Shown here piece by piece: positions 27,751 through 36,132 of a stretch of 43,491 nucleotides of DNA. Every line of letters starts with the position of its first letter. The stretch's first letter is position 1. The translations under genes and the position numbers were made by a program. Below the pieces are notes generated by a model, which was not told the origin of the DNA, did no database searches, and saw nothing but the letters and a program-made list of their open reading frames with translations. This DNA is from BOG-908 sp964250925 (GTDB lineage: Bacteria > Pseudomonadota > Alphaproteobacteria > Acetobacterales > Acetobacteraceae). The DNA lies in the NCBI GenBank assembly GCA_964250925.1, contig CAXUHU010000018.1, forward strand, positions 1 to 43,491, written 5' to 3'.

Positions 27751-28233
27751 CTATGCAAGCCTGGGATCAGATGACGAGGCCCGCAAAATGGCGCGGTGCC
27801 AAAGCAGGAGTCCCGTTCCGCCCAACAGTTCGACGGCCATGGCGACCAGCAGGACCGGTCCGGGCGACCCATAGATTACGGCAGCGCCCAGCCGCGCCAC
27901 GCCGCTGAGCACGAGGATGCCGGACAGCAGCCGGAAACGATCGGCCTGCCCAATCAAATCCGAACTCGTCTGCCACAGGATGACGCCGAAGCCGAGCCAA
28001 ATCGCGCCCCAAAAGCCGACTTGGCTGTTCAGGACCGGATCATGGGCGACGGCGTTCAACCGTGCCCCAGCCGCCTCGAGGAGGCCAACGCCGTTCACCA
28101 TGTCGGCAACGCCGGTGCCAAACGGGATGATGCAGAGTATCCGGATTGCAAACGTGAGTGCGTGCACAGCGTGTTCCGCCCATATGCCAAGCGGTAACTT
28201 TGCAGGGTGCAGGGGCGGGTTGTAGCCAGCCAA
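27751..28233 (-). CDS. DUF4345-type membrane protein
   Basis: Small integral membrane protein of up to 160 residues with four hydrophobic helices: around ALTFAIRILCIIPFGTGVAD, SQVGFWGAIWLGFGVILWQ, LLSGILVLSGVARLGAAVIY and GPVLLVAMAVELLGGTGLLL. Helix layout and the N-S-Q-V-x-F-W-G-A-I-W motif fit DUF4345; no function is established. The codon at 28233 is TTG and lies only 22 bases from the divergent LysR gene. A start at an internal GTG near 28173, just before the first helix, would leave space for promoters and is at least as likely. The divergent arrangement suggests the LysR protein may control this gene. Confidence 0.78.
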   Translation of the reverse strand: MAGYNPPLHPAKLPLGIWAEHAVHALTFAIRILCIIPFGTGVADMVNGVGLLEAAGARLNAVAHDPVLNSQVGFWGAIWLGFGVILWQTSSDLIGQADRFRLLSGILVLSGVARLGAAVIYGSPGPVLLVAMAVELLGGTGLLLWHRAILRASSSDPRLA

Positions 28234-28255
28234 CGCCCAAGGCAGTGTTGCTGTC

Positions 28256-29209
28256 GTGTCAACACCGCTCCATTCGGCTTCGCTGCTTCAGCTCACGTGC
28301 TTCGTGGGCGTGGTGCAAGCAGGCTCGTTCGCCGAAGCCGGCCGCCGGCTTGGGATGACCACGTCCGGCATCTCCAGGGCCGTCAGCCGGCTAGAAACTG
28401 AGCATGCGGTCAGGCTGCTGCACCGTTCGACCCATGCTCTGTCGCTGACAGAGGCAGGCGAGCGGGTATTCGAAGAGGCTCGTGACGTGCTGCGCGGGGC
28501 CGAACGACTCGGTCTGATGCTCTCGCAAGCCGCCGATGGCGGGCAAGCCGGACGCGTGCGCATCAGCGCACCGCCGGGCTTCGTAAGGGCCTGCCTGTTG
28601 CCGGCATTGCCGTGCTTGCTGGAGGCGCATCCGGAGATTAAAATCGAGGTGCATGGCAGCTACAGCACCGTCGATCTCGCCGAGGATGGGATCGATCTGG
28701 CTTTTCGAACCGGCCAGCTTGCCGGCGTCCCCGGCCACGTGGTGCATCGGCTATTTGCCTCCCCCTGGTGCGCCTACGCTGCCCCTTCCTACCTGGCACG
28801 GCACAACACGCCAGAAGTACCGGACGACCTTGGCAGCCACTCGCTCATCGGCTTCCGCAACAGCGGGAACGGCCGGGTCGGCAGCTGGACGTTTCATGAT
28901 CCCGACGTGCCCGACAAGACCGGCATCCTGCGCTACGATGCCCAAGCCCGCATCACCTTCGATGACGGCGCGGCGGCTTACGATCTCGCTCGGAGTGGCT
29001 ATGGCATAGTCTGGGCGCCGGAGTGGCTGGCCATCGGCGATCTGCGCTGCGGCCGCATTGTGGAAGTGCTGAAGGCCTGGCGCGCTATCACGATGCCGAT
29101 GTCGATCGTGCGCCGCGAGCGCAAGCTTACCCCAATCCGCATGCGCGCCGTGATCGACTTTATGACGGAGGCTGCACCCTCCTGGCAAGCGCCGAACGAC
29201 GTGCCCTGA
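28256..29209 (+). CDS. LysR-family transcriptional regulator
   Basis: A 317-residue DNA-binding regulator. The N-terminal winged helix-turn-helix reads FVGVVQAGSFAEAGRRLGMT then SGISRAVSRLE. The effector-binding domain from about residue 90 contains GRVRISAPPGFVRACLLPAL and IDLAFRTGQL, typical of the CrgA/DsdC-like branch common in proteobacteria. The GTG start at 28256 leaves the usual short N-terminus. It is divergent from the DUF4345 gene, the typical geometry for a LysR regulator and its target. The ligand is unknown. Confidence 0.92.
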   Translation: MSTPLHSASLLQLTCFVGVVQAGSFAEAGRRLGMTTSGISRAVSRLETEHAVRLLHRSTHALSLTEAGERVFEEARDVLRGAERLGLMLSQAADGGQAGRVRISAPPGFVRACLLPALPCLLEAHPEIKIEVHGSYSTVDLAEDGIDLAFRTGQLAGVPGHVVHRLFASPWCAYAAPSYLARHNTPEVPDDLGSHSLIGFRNSGNGRVGSWTFHDPDVPDKTGILRYDAQARITFDDGAAAYDLARSGYGIVWAPEWLAIGDLRCGRIVEVLKAWRAITMPMSIVRRERKLTPIRMRAVIDFMTEAAPSWQAPNDVP

Positions 29210-29547
29210 AGCTGCGGATCGGATCTGCCTGCGCCCTCTATAGTGTTGCTCAGCTACCCAGTGTCGTATGAGATCGCCTGCAAAGACGAGCCGATGCCAC
29301 GAAGGTCTGTCGAGATGCCGTTTCAGGCCGTTGTTAGCGTGGTGGCGTTCAGCGCTGTGGCTACCAGAGGCACTCGTCANNNNNNNNNNNNNNNNNNNNN
29401 NNNNNNNNNNNNNNNNNNNNNNNNNNNNNNNNNNNNNNNNNNNNNNNNNNNNNNNNNNNNNNNNNNNNNNNNNNNNNNNCGCGAAGGGGGAGCTTGCGGC
29501 TGTTGCGGGGTTTACCATTGTCTTCAGCGATAACACGAGGACAGAGC
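29210..29547. other. Intergenic region with a 100-N assembly gap
   Basis: The gap is at 29380-29479 and its real length is unknown. The 170 bases on the left and 68 on the right contain no gene I recognise. A collapsed insertion sequence is a usual cause of such gaps in this kind of region, but neither edge shows clear transposase coding. Confidence 0.6.
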
Positions 29548-29673
29548 ATGCGTTTGACAGTGTTGCTGGTCACCTTACTGGCGTCCGGCTGTGCGCCGTT
29601 TAACGGGCCAGTTGTTCCACCGCCACTTTTCAATGGCCTGCCCACCGGCGCCGATACCGGCTCGGTGAGGTAG
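29548..29673 (+). CDS. Very small lipoprotein
   Basis: A 41-residue product with a Lys/Arg-poor but positively started signal (MRLTVLLVTLLASGCAPFNG). The lipobox LASGC places the lipidated Cys at residue 15. The rest is Pro/Gly-rich (PVVPPPLFNGLPTG). A GAGGA ribosome-binding stretch lies about eight bases upstream of the ATG. Its position beside an assembly gap means its upstream context is unknown. It looks like the small outer- or inner-membrane lipoproteins often overlooked in annotation; function unknown. Confidence 0.62.
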   Translation: MRLTVLLVTLLASGCAPFNGPVVPPPLFNGLPTGADTGSVR

Positions 29674-29766
29674 TCCGATTTTTCCGGGCCGCTGTCGACT
29701 GCTCCAGCCTTTCGCTTCAGCAACCATGCCTATCGCGGTCGACGATCGACCTGATGGGATCTTGCT

Positions 29767-30210
29767 CTAGAAACGTGCGACCAGGGCAAGCCCGCCGATC
29801 ATCAGTGCCGCACCGGCGAGACGTAGCGCGCTTGCGGCATGTTGCCTGAAGCCAACCAGGCCGAAATGGTCCACGGCGATCGAGGCAACGATGCCGGCCG
29901 TGATCGTCAGCCCGGTGAACAGCCCTGCGCCCATCCGTTGCGCGAACAGGAGCGTGCTGGCAACGTAGGTGGCCCCGCATACGCCGCCTATCCAGGCCCA
30001 CCAGGGCGCGCCCTGAAACTTGGCGGCGTCGGGCAGGCGGGCACCCGTGGCAAGGATGGCCAGGACGAACACCGCTGCGGTGACCAGGCTTACAAGCAGG
30101 CCCACCAGCCAGGGCCGGCCCAGCGACCGCACGAGCTGGGCGTTGCTGCCCGACTGCACAGCGTTCAGCGCGCCGGCAATGGTGACAAACAAGTAGGCAA
30201 GTGCATTCAT
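29767..30210 (-). CDS. DMT-superfamily small transporter (DUF606/YdcZ-like)
   Basis: The ATG at 30210 gives MNALAYLFVTIAGALNAVQS, the standard N-terminus of the DUF606 family, and a 147-residue protein with five membrane helices (including PWLVGLLVSLVTAAVFVLAI, GLTITAGIVASIAVDHFGLV and LRLAGAALMIGGLALVA). Such half-size DMT proteins act as dimers; the transported compound is not known. A longer frame from 30258 adds a hydrophilic stretch without support. Confidence 0.88.
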   Translation of the reverse strand: MNALAYLFVTIAGALNAVQSGSNAQLVRSLGRPWLVGLLVSLVTAAVFVLAILATGARLPDAAKFQGAPWWAWIGGVCGATYVASTLLFAQRMGAGLFTGLTITAGIVASIAVDHFGLVGFRQHAASALRLAGAALMIGGLALVARF

Positions 30211-30303
30211 CCGGGTTTGCCCTGGGGAGGCGTGCTTGTAGTGCCACGGCGCCCACACCGGTAGCGCTGATCCGGTGGTCGGGTTGTCGGCACGTTGACC
30301 AAG

Positions 30304-30771
30304 TCAGATCGGCCAGTGGAAAAACCGGTTGAAGGCAGTTTGCCGATACAGGGAGAACACCGAGCCCTCGGTGAAGCCGCGTGATCGGTAGAGGGCGTGC
30401 GCCGGATTGAATGCCGGCCCGCTCCCTGTCTCAAGGCTGAGCCGTTGCAACCCGCGCAGGCGTGCTTCAGCCATTATGAAGTCGAGCAAGGCGGCCGCTA
30501 CACCCCGGCGCAGGTGATCGGGGTGGGTGCGCATGGATTTCAGCTCTCCGGCGCCACCGCCGAGCTCGTTCAGCGCCCCCACACCGGCGATTGTGCCGTC
30601 ACGCCAAGCCGTCCAGACGGTAACCTCGGGAACTTTCAGGCCGGACAGGTCGAGGGCGGAGACGCCCCCGGGTGGGGAGTTCGCGTGCATGCCCACGAGG
30701 TGGATGGCCAGGAGTGCTCGCACCGCCTCGCCGGATAAGTCGTCTTGACGGATGTCGAGCAGCAAAGCCAT
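30304..30771 (-). CDS. GNAT-family N-acetyltransferase (YsnE-like)
   Basis: The 155-residue protein from ATG 30771 is a single GNAT domain. Core strand and acetyl-CoA loop read LKSMRTHPDHLRRGVAAALL, followed by GLQRLSLETGSGPAF and ALYRSRGFTE, the usual C-terminal motif. EVTVWTAWRDGTIAGVGAL forms the central beta strands. The substrate, a small amine or amino acid in related proteins, is unknown. The frame is open for 285 bases further upstream but that part has no family similarity. Confidence 0.9.
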   Translation of the reverse strand: MALLLDIRQDDLSGEAVRALLAIHLVGMHANSPPGGVSALDLSGLKVPEVTVWTAWRDGTIAGVGALNELGGGAGELKSMRTHPDHLRRGVAAALLDFIMAEARLRGLQRLSLETGSGPAFNPAHALYRSRGFTEGSVFSLYRQTAFNRFFHWPI

Positions 30772-31224
30772 TCGGTTGCCAGGATAGGATGCGAAGTAGA
30801 CGGCGATCGTGACTGTTTGACGCCCTTCTCGGTTCTCTGCGCAAGACCGGAGCCGAAGGTTGCCAGCATGCCGGCCGATACGCCAGTGAGGTTGGTGCAT
30901 GCACCGTCGGAGCGGCCGGGCAGGGTAGTGCTGCCGATGACGGCAGGCCGCCCACCGATCCTTGCCGGATTGGAGAAACGGTTGTAGCGACGTGCCAAGT
31001 CTTCGCTCTACGCGCGAAGGTGGCGGCGCAATCTTCAGGACCGTCTTCATGCGCAAGCGCGACGTTGCTTTCGGCCTCGTTCCCGACGCAGGTTCCGAAT
31101 CCGGGTGGCAACGCGCAGGGCTGCTACCTGACCCTCGATCGGCAGGGCGCGTTGCTTGTAGCCGATGGTGTCGGCAACACGGTATGGGCGTAATCGCCGC
31201 GCTTGGCGGAGGACCGGGCCGCTT
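30772..31224. other. Intergenic region between divergent genes
   Basis: About 450 bases between the GNAT gene and the glycosyltransferase gene. The only suggestive content is the lectin-like tail at 31020-31193; the rest shows no recognisable gene or repeat. Confidence 0.45.
31020..31193 (+). pseudogene. Possible bulb-type (mannose-binding) lectin C-terminus
   Basis: A plus-strand frame ending at TAA 31191 encodes GGNAQGCYLTLDRQGALLVA then DGVGNTVWA. That is the beta-repeat and final tryptophan pattern of B_lectin domains (YLTLQxDGNLVLYDGxGxxVWA). The frame is open back to 30813 without an ATG; a GTG at 31020 would give 57 residues. It may be the end of a truncated gene or a chance match. 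Coordinates of the start are arbitrary. Confidence 0.32.
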
Positions 31225-33183
31225 ATGGTGATGCTGCCGCGATTCCTGCCGCGTTTGCTGGGCGGACCGGACCCGGCCGATGTGCCTGCGGCGCCGATGG
31301 CTCCGGGGGCGGAGAGCAGCGACGAAGACGCAGCCGAACTCGGCCTGTTCCTGTTGCGCACCGGCCGCAACAACTGGCTGGCCGTCCAGCCGGGTTTGCC
31401 CGACATCGTCATGGCCGACCTAATTATGCCGCAGACGGCGCTGGTCGCCTGCGTGCCGCCGTCCTGCCCGCAGGCGAGCTTTCTGGTTGCACCGGATGGG
31501 CGCCCGATTGCGGTCGAAGGCGACGGATTCGAGGGGCCGGCTGTGACCGCGCGGCTGAAGCGGGTTGAGGGTGCCCGGGTGGAGTTCCGTCACCCTCTGG
31601 CGCCCGCGCGGCACATCGGCGTGGTCACCGGGGTTCCTACCGGCAAGCCGAACCGGGTGCTGTTCGACCGCATGGGCCATCCCGTGCTGGACCGCTTTGA
31701 GCTGCATCCGGCGGGGCTGGACCGCTTCACCCGCGACGGCCGCAAAATCCTGGCGGAGATGGCGCGGGCGACACGCGCGCCGATGTCGGCGGATCGATTG
31801 ATGGATCAGCTGCACGACGGCACGGTTCGGCTGGGCTTGGCCGAAGCGTTGATACGCGTGTTGCCCGCCGACGAGATGGCGGCACTCGCGCGCCGGCTGA
31901 TGCGCAGCTCGGCTGATCTGGCGCTGTTGCAGCGCGCGATGCACGGCGATGGTTGGTTGAACTCGGTCATGCCCGGGCTGCTGGCGTGGTGCGCCGAGGG
32001 ACGCCCGAAGACGGGCCGCGCCGTCTCGCCGCCGAACGAGGATTATCTGGCTGTGCTGCAGACGGGGGCACTGCGCCCACAGGCGGGGCTGGCGCTGCAG
32101 GCGATGGCGCGCCGCACGCTGTCGGCGCGGCGTCAGGCGGCGGTTCTGGGGACTGCGCGCAACGAAGGCGCCTATCTTCTTGACTGGATCGCCTATCACC
32201 GCGCCGTCGGCTTCGACCACGTGGTGCTCTACAGCAACGACAACGATGACGGATCGGACGAACTGCTGGGCCGGCTGGCGGATGCGGGCGAGATCACGTG
32301 GGTGCAAAACGATCTCAGCCCCAAATCGCGCGCGCAGTGGAAGGCCTATGGCCATGCCTTTCAGAAGCTGCCCGACCTCGCCGACTATCGCTGGACGATG
32401 GTGCTGGACATCGACGAGCATTTTGCATTCCGGCCCGACCTGTTCGGTTCGGTTTCCGACGTCATCGGCTGGCACGAGCACCAGCACCTGGAGGCGATCG
32501 CATTGCGCTGGTTGACCTTTGCGGCCGGGCCCGAGGATGTGTGGCACGATGCGCCCAGTACGCTGCGTTTTGCGCATCGCGATCCGAATATCGACCCGGT
32601 TTTCAAGAGCCTGGTGCGCTCGAACCTGTTCTGGGACTCACACTGCCATTTTCCCTATCCCACAATGGAACTGCCATTCTCGTATCGGATCGAGGACGGG
32701 GCCCCCTGCCATCACATGGGCCTGCTGAAGGGCGTCAAGATACCGAAGGACGCCGTCACAGCCGACAATGTGTGGATATCGCACTACATGTTCCGCAGCG
32801 CCGGCGAGGCGCTGATCAAGATTGCGCGGGGCTATGCCTTGTGGAGCGCAGAAAGCGTAAGCACCGACAAGAAGGCGGTAGCCGAGCGGTTGGAGACGGT
32901 GATGCAGCGGTTCTTGGGCCTGGCTGGCAAGTCGCGGGTAGAAGACCGGCGCACCATCGACTGCGCCCCTGGCCTGGATGCCCAGATCAAGCGGTTGCGT
33001 TCATTGCCGGGCGTGCACGCGTGCGACCGGGCGATCAAGCGGCGCTTTCCCGACCGGATCAGCGCGGTGACGCAGGCTTTTCTGGAGGCGCCGGTTCCGC
33101 CCGACCAGTCGAAGGCGCATGCGGCGTTCCGCGGCATCCTCGCGCGCCAGGACGCTGCATCGCCGGCGTTTACCATTGCTTAA
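31225..33183 (+). CDS. Glycosyltransferase family 2 protein (Glyco_tranf_2_4 type)
   Basis: A 652-residue cytoplasmic protein from ATG 31225 (ATG 31231 and GTG 31165 are alternatives). The C-terminal half is the transferase: LGTARNEGAYLLDWIAYHRA, then VGFDHVVLYSNDNDDGSDEL and the metal/nucleotide-sugar segment MVLDIDEHF with its DxD-like acidic pair. ALRWLTFAAG and WDSHCHFPYPT follow. The N-terminal 300 residues are an unassigned extension (including a repeat-like helical stretch around residues 180-250). Members of this type modify surface glycans; donor and acceptor are unknown. No other polysaccharide genes adjoin it. Confidence 0.87.
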   Translation: MVMLPRFLPRLLGGPDPADVPAAPMAPGAESSDEDAAELGLFLLRTGRNNWLAVQPGLPDIVMADLIMPQTALVACVPPSCPQASFLVAPDGRPIAVEGDGFEGPAVTARLKRVEGARVEFRHPLAPARHIGVVTGVPTGKPNRVLFDRMGHPVLDRFELHPAGLDRFTRDGRKILAEMARATRAPMSADRLMDQLHDGTVRLGLAEALIRVLPADEMAALARRLMRSSADLALLQRAMHGDGWLNSVMPGLLAWCAEGRPKTGRAVSPPNEDYLAVLQTGALRPQAGLALQAMARRTLSARRQAAVLGTARNEGAYLLDWIAYHRAVGFDHVVLYSNDNDDGSDELLGRLADAGEITWVQNDLSPKSRAQWKAYGHAFQKLPDLADYRWTMVLDIDEHFAFRPDLFGSVSDVIGWHEHQHLEAIALRWLTFAAGPEDVWHDAPSTLRFAHRDPNIDPVFKSLVRSNLFWDSHCHFPYPTMELPFSYRIEDGAPCHHMGLLKGVKIPKDAVTADNVWISHYMFRSAGEALIKIARGYALWSAESVSTDKKAVAERLETVMQRFLGLAGKSRVEDRRTIDCAPGLDAQIKRLRSLPGVHACDRAIKRRFPDRISAVTQAFLEAPVPPDQSKAHAAFRGILARQDAASPAFTIA

Positions 33184-33227
33184 CCGCGTCGGGCGTATGC
33201 TCGGGCTTTCCGATTGTTGAGGTGAGC

Positions 33228-33404
33228 GTGAACATATCGTCTGCGGTGGGCGGCTACGTTCATTTCACCGCTGTGCAGCCTAAACCGAGCCACTCCGGTC
33301 CGGTGGGCCAGGATGGCGGCCGCGACAACCGGACCAGCGATGCGCCGCAGCAGCAATCTAGCCGGCAGACGGCAAGCAAGGGCACGGTCAACCTGCTGGT
33401 GTAG
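33228..33404 (+). CDS. Small Gln/Ser-rich peptide
   Basis: A GTG at 33228 is preceded by TTGAGGTGA, a good ribosome binding match five or so bases upstream. It opens a 58-residue frame: NISSAVGGYVHFTAVQPKPS, a Gly/Asp/Asn stretch, then DAPQQQSSRQTASKGTVNLL and V. It has no membrane segment and no signal peptide. Similar short disordered peptides ending in a V-N-x-L-V type tail occur in related genomes to my recollection, but no function is known. It is the only plausible gene between the glycosyltransferase and the flavoprotein. Confidence 0.45.
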   Translation: MNISSAVGGYVHFTAVQPKPSHSGPVGQDGGRDNRTSDAPQQQSSRQTASKGTVNLLV

Positions 33405-33538
33405 AGCATGATCGCATTAGGCTCACCTGCAACCGCTTGCCAGGCAACGGGCTGAAGCTGGTGGCATCAGCTGCCAAGAGGTGTCGTGCTCTGGCCAGCG
33501 CTTGATTTCGCGCGGCACGGGGCCCAGATCGGGCGATC

Positions 33539-34708
33539 TTGGAAACCGATGTCGTCATATTGGGCGCGGGTGCGGCCGGATTGATGTGCGCACTGACCGC
33601 GGGACGACGCGGCCGGCGTGTGGTGGTGCTGGATCACGCCCGGCAGGCAGGTGAGAAGATACTGATCAGCGGTGGTGGGCGCTGCAACTTTACCAATGTG
33701 CAATGCGGGCCGGACAACTTCTTCTCCGACAACCCGCATTTCTGCCGGTCGGCATTGGCGCGTTACACCCCGCAGAATTTTGTGTCCCTGGTCGATAAGC
33801 ATCGCATTGCCTGGCACGAGAAGACGCTTGGCCAGCTTTTCTGCGACGGCTCTGCGCGCGCGATCGTTACCATGCTGTTGGCCGAGTGCGCGGCGGTCGG
33901 CGTCGATGTGCGATTGCAGCAGCGTGTGGGCGAGGTTTCGCGGCCCGATCGGTTCGCAGTGGAGACGGAACGCGAGACGATCAGCGCTGAGGCCTTGGTG
34001 TTGGCGACTGGTGGGCTGTCGATTCCCAAGATCGGCGCCACTGGCTTGGCCTACAACATCGCCGGCCGGTTCGGTTTGGTTCTGGTGCAAACGCGGCCGG
34101 CATTGGTGCCGCTTACTCTGGCTGCGAACGAGTTGGAGCGCACCCAGGTATTGGCCGGCGTCTCTGCCGCGGTCGTGGCACGGTGCGGACGCTCGGCGTT
34201 CCGGGAGGGCATGGTATTCACGCACCGCGGCCTGTCGGGGCCGGCTATTCTGCAGATTTCCTCCGTGTGGCGAGACGGCATGGCTGTGGCGCTCGACCTG
34301 GCGCCGCACGCGCCGGCGGGTTTCTTGCTATCGCGCAAGCGGGCCCGGCCGAAAGCCGGGCTGCGGGGCGCCTTGGCGGAGCTACTGCCACAGCGATTGG
34401 CCGATGCGTTTTTGCCGGACGCGCTTGCCGGACCACCGATGGGTGAACTGCCCGACCGGGCGCTCGTTGCGCTGGAGGCGAGACTGCGATGCTGGCAGGT
34501 TCAGCCGTCGGGCACGGAAGGCTATGGGAAGGCAGAAGTGACGTCAGGCGGGGTGGGCACAGGCAGCCTATCGCAACGCACGATGGAGTCGCGCCGAGTG
34601 CCTGGTCTATTCGTTGTTGGTGAGGCGGTGGACGTCACTGGCTGGCTCGGCGGCTACAACTTCCAATGGGCCTGGGCCAGCGGTGTGTGCGCAGGAGAGG
34701 CCGCCTAG
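33539..34708 (+). CDS. HI0933-like FAD-dependent oxidoreductase (BaiN/RdsA family)
   Basis: A 389-residue flavoprotein. The FAD-binding Rossmann motif VVILGAGAAGLMCALTAGRR is at residues 5-24, followed by the family signature EKILISGGGRCNFTN. The second half has LVLATGGLSIPKIGATG and VFTHRGLSGPAILQIS. The C-terminal FAD segment is VGEAVDVTGWLGGYNFQWAW. All parts of HI0933-type proteins are present. Some relatives act on bile acids or other enones, most are uncharacterised. The start is TTG at 33539; no ATG in frame gives the complete FAD motif. Confidence 0.92.
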   Translation: METDVVILGAGAAGLMCALTAGRRGRRVVVLDHARQAGEKILISGGGRCNFTNVQCGPDNFFSDNPHFCRSALARYTPQNFVSLVDKHRIAWHEKTLGQLFCDGSARAIVTMLLAECAAVGVDVRLQQRVGEVSRPDRFAVETERETISAEALVLATGGLSIPKIGATGLAYNIAGRFGLVLVQTRPALVPLTLAANELERTQVLAGVSAAVVARCGRSAFREGMVFTHRGLSGPAILQISSVWRDGMAVALDLAPHAPAGFLLSRKRARPKAGLRGALAELLPQRLADAFLPDALAGPPMGELPDRALVALEARLRCWQVQPSGTEGYGKAEVTSGGVGTGSLSQRTMESRRVPGLFVVGEAVDVTGWLGGYNFQWAWASGVCAGEAA

Positions 34709-34723
34709 CCCTGCGGCGATTAT

Positions 34724-34765
34724 GGCTGCGTGCTTCCGCACCCCACGGTGCGAAAACACGCAGCC
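34724..34765. other. Strong composite hairpin between convergent genes
   Basis: GGCTGCGTG (34724-34732) pairs perfectly with CACGCAGCC (34757-34765), and inside it CGCACC pairs with GGTGCG around a 4-base loop. No T-run follows on either strand. The position between two converging stops suggests a bidirectional transcription or RNA-stability barrier. Confidence 0.5.
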
Positions 34766-34883
34766 CAGGAAGCCGAGGTGCGTGTAATGGTAGCAACGGG
34801 CCACATTATGGGCCCAAGCGACTAATCGAAATGCACGTCTAGCTAACTTGAAAAAAGCTTTTCATGGACCTGCTCGCACTCTC

Positions 34884-36002
34884 TCAGGCCGCGATTGGTA
34901 ACCGTGCACGGATCAGCTTCTCAATACCGCGCAGCTGGGCGCGTTCGCCATCGTCGCATAGGCTGATTGCCCGACCGGCGGCACCGGCGCGCGCCGTTCG
35001 GCCGATCCGGTGAACGTAGGCCTCAGGCACGTCGGGCAGATCGAAGTTGATCACATGCGTTACGCCGTCCACGTCGATGCCGCGGGCGGCGATGTCAGTC
35101 GCGATTAGGACCGGCACCGAGCCTTTCTTGAAGTCGGACAGCGCACGCTCGCGCTGGCCTTGACTCTTGTTGCCGTGGATGGCGCTGGCATTGACGCCGG
35201 CTGCCGCCAAGTGTTGCACGATACGGTCGGCACCGTGTTTGGTGCGCGCAAATACCAGGGTGCGGCTCATCTCCGGCGCACGCAGCATTCGGGTCAGCAC
35301 CGCCCGCTTCTCGGACTGGCTGACGAAAACGACGCTCTGATCGATGCGGTCCGCGGTGGCTGCCACCGGTGTTACGGAAACGCGGACCGGGTCCTTCAGC
35401 ATCTGGTCGGCCAAGCCCTGGATCTCCTTCGGCATGGTGGCCGAGAAGAACAGGGTCTGGCGCGCCGCCGGCAACTCGCGAGCGATGCGCTTGATTGGGA
35501 TCACGAAGCCCAGATCGAGCATGTGGTCGGCTTCGTCCAGCACCAGCACCTCGGTGCGGTCCAGGCGGACATGGCCTTCGCCGAACAGGTCGAGCAGACG
35601 GCCGGGGGTGGCCACGATCACATCGACGCCGTTGGCCATCGAGGTGATCTGCCGGCCCTTGGGCACGCCACCGAAGATGAGCGCCACGCGGACGTTGGTC
35701 TGACGGCCATACGTTCGAAAACTTTCGGCAATCTGCGCGGCGAGTTCGCGGGTCGGTGCCAGCACCAGGCAGCGCGTGGTCTTGCGTTCATAAGGCCGCG
35801 GCGTAGTCATCAGCCGCTGGATGATCGGCAGCGCGAATGCCGCCGTCTTTCCGGTGCCGGTCTGCGCAATCCCCAGCAGATCCTGGCCTTTCAACACATA
35901 CGGGATAGCCTGCGCCTGTATGGGCGTGGGCGTGGAGTAGCCGGCAGCAGCGAGGGCTTTGAGCAGCGGTGCTGCCAAGCCCAGGTCGGAAAATTCGGTC
36001 AT
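34884..36002 (-). CDS. DEAD-box RNA helicase (RhlE-like)
   Basis: ATP-dependent RNA helicase for ribosome assembly or RNA turnover. From ATG 36002 the 372-residue protein has the Q motif with TPTPIQAQAIP, Walker A AQTGTGKT (46-53), PTRELA (83-88), GG, TPGR, DEAD at 156-159 (VLDEADHM), SAT at 187-189, and in the second RecA domain ARGIDV and HRIGRTARAG. It ends shortly after the core, so the basic RNA-binding tail of many RhlE proteins is absent. An upstream extension to 36113 is open but not similar. A GC-rich hairpin lies about 130 bases upstream of the start, in the probable leader. Confidence 0.95.
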   Translation of the reverse strand: MTEFSDLGLAAPLLKALAAAGYSTPTPIQAQAIPYVLKGQDLLGIAQTGTGKTAAFALPIIQRLMTTPRPYERKTTRCLVLAPTRELAAQIAESFRTYGRQTNVRVALIFGGVPKGRQITSMANGVDVIVATPGRLLDLFGEGHVRLDRTEVLVLDEADHMLDLGFVIPIKRIARELPAARQTLFFSATMPKEIQGLADQMLKDPVRVSVTPVAATADRIDQSVVFVSQSEKRAVLTRMLRAPEMSRTLVFARTKHGADRIVQHLAAAGVNASAIHGNKSQGQRERALSDFKKGSVPVLIATDIAARGIDVDGVTHVINFDLPDVPEAYVHRIGRTARAGAAGRAISLCDDGERAQLRGIEKLIRARLPIAA

Positions 36003-36132
36003 AAGGAGACAACGTCTTTCAAGTGCCACGGCCCGAGAGCAGTGGAACAGCGGTCGGCAGGACCGCAAGCCGGCGCGATTAGTCGAAAAACGGAAACCGG
36101 CCAGGCTGAGCAAGACAATCGGTCGCGTTCAT

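Noticed and set aside
28751..29536. Minus-strand frame through the second gap
   Set aside because: It is antisense to the LysR gene and joined by undetermined bases; continuity is an artefact.
30772..31056. N-terminal extension of the GNAT gene
   Set aside because: The extra residues are Arg/Cys-rich without similarity, while ATG 30771 begins the normal acetyltransferase domain.
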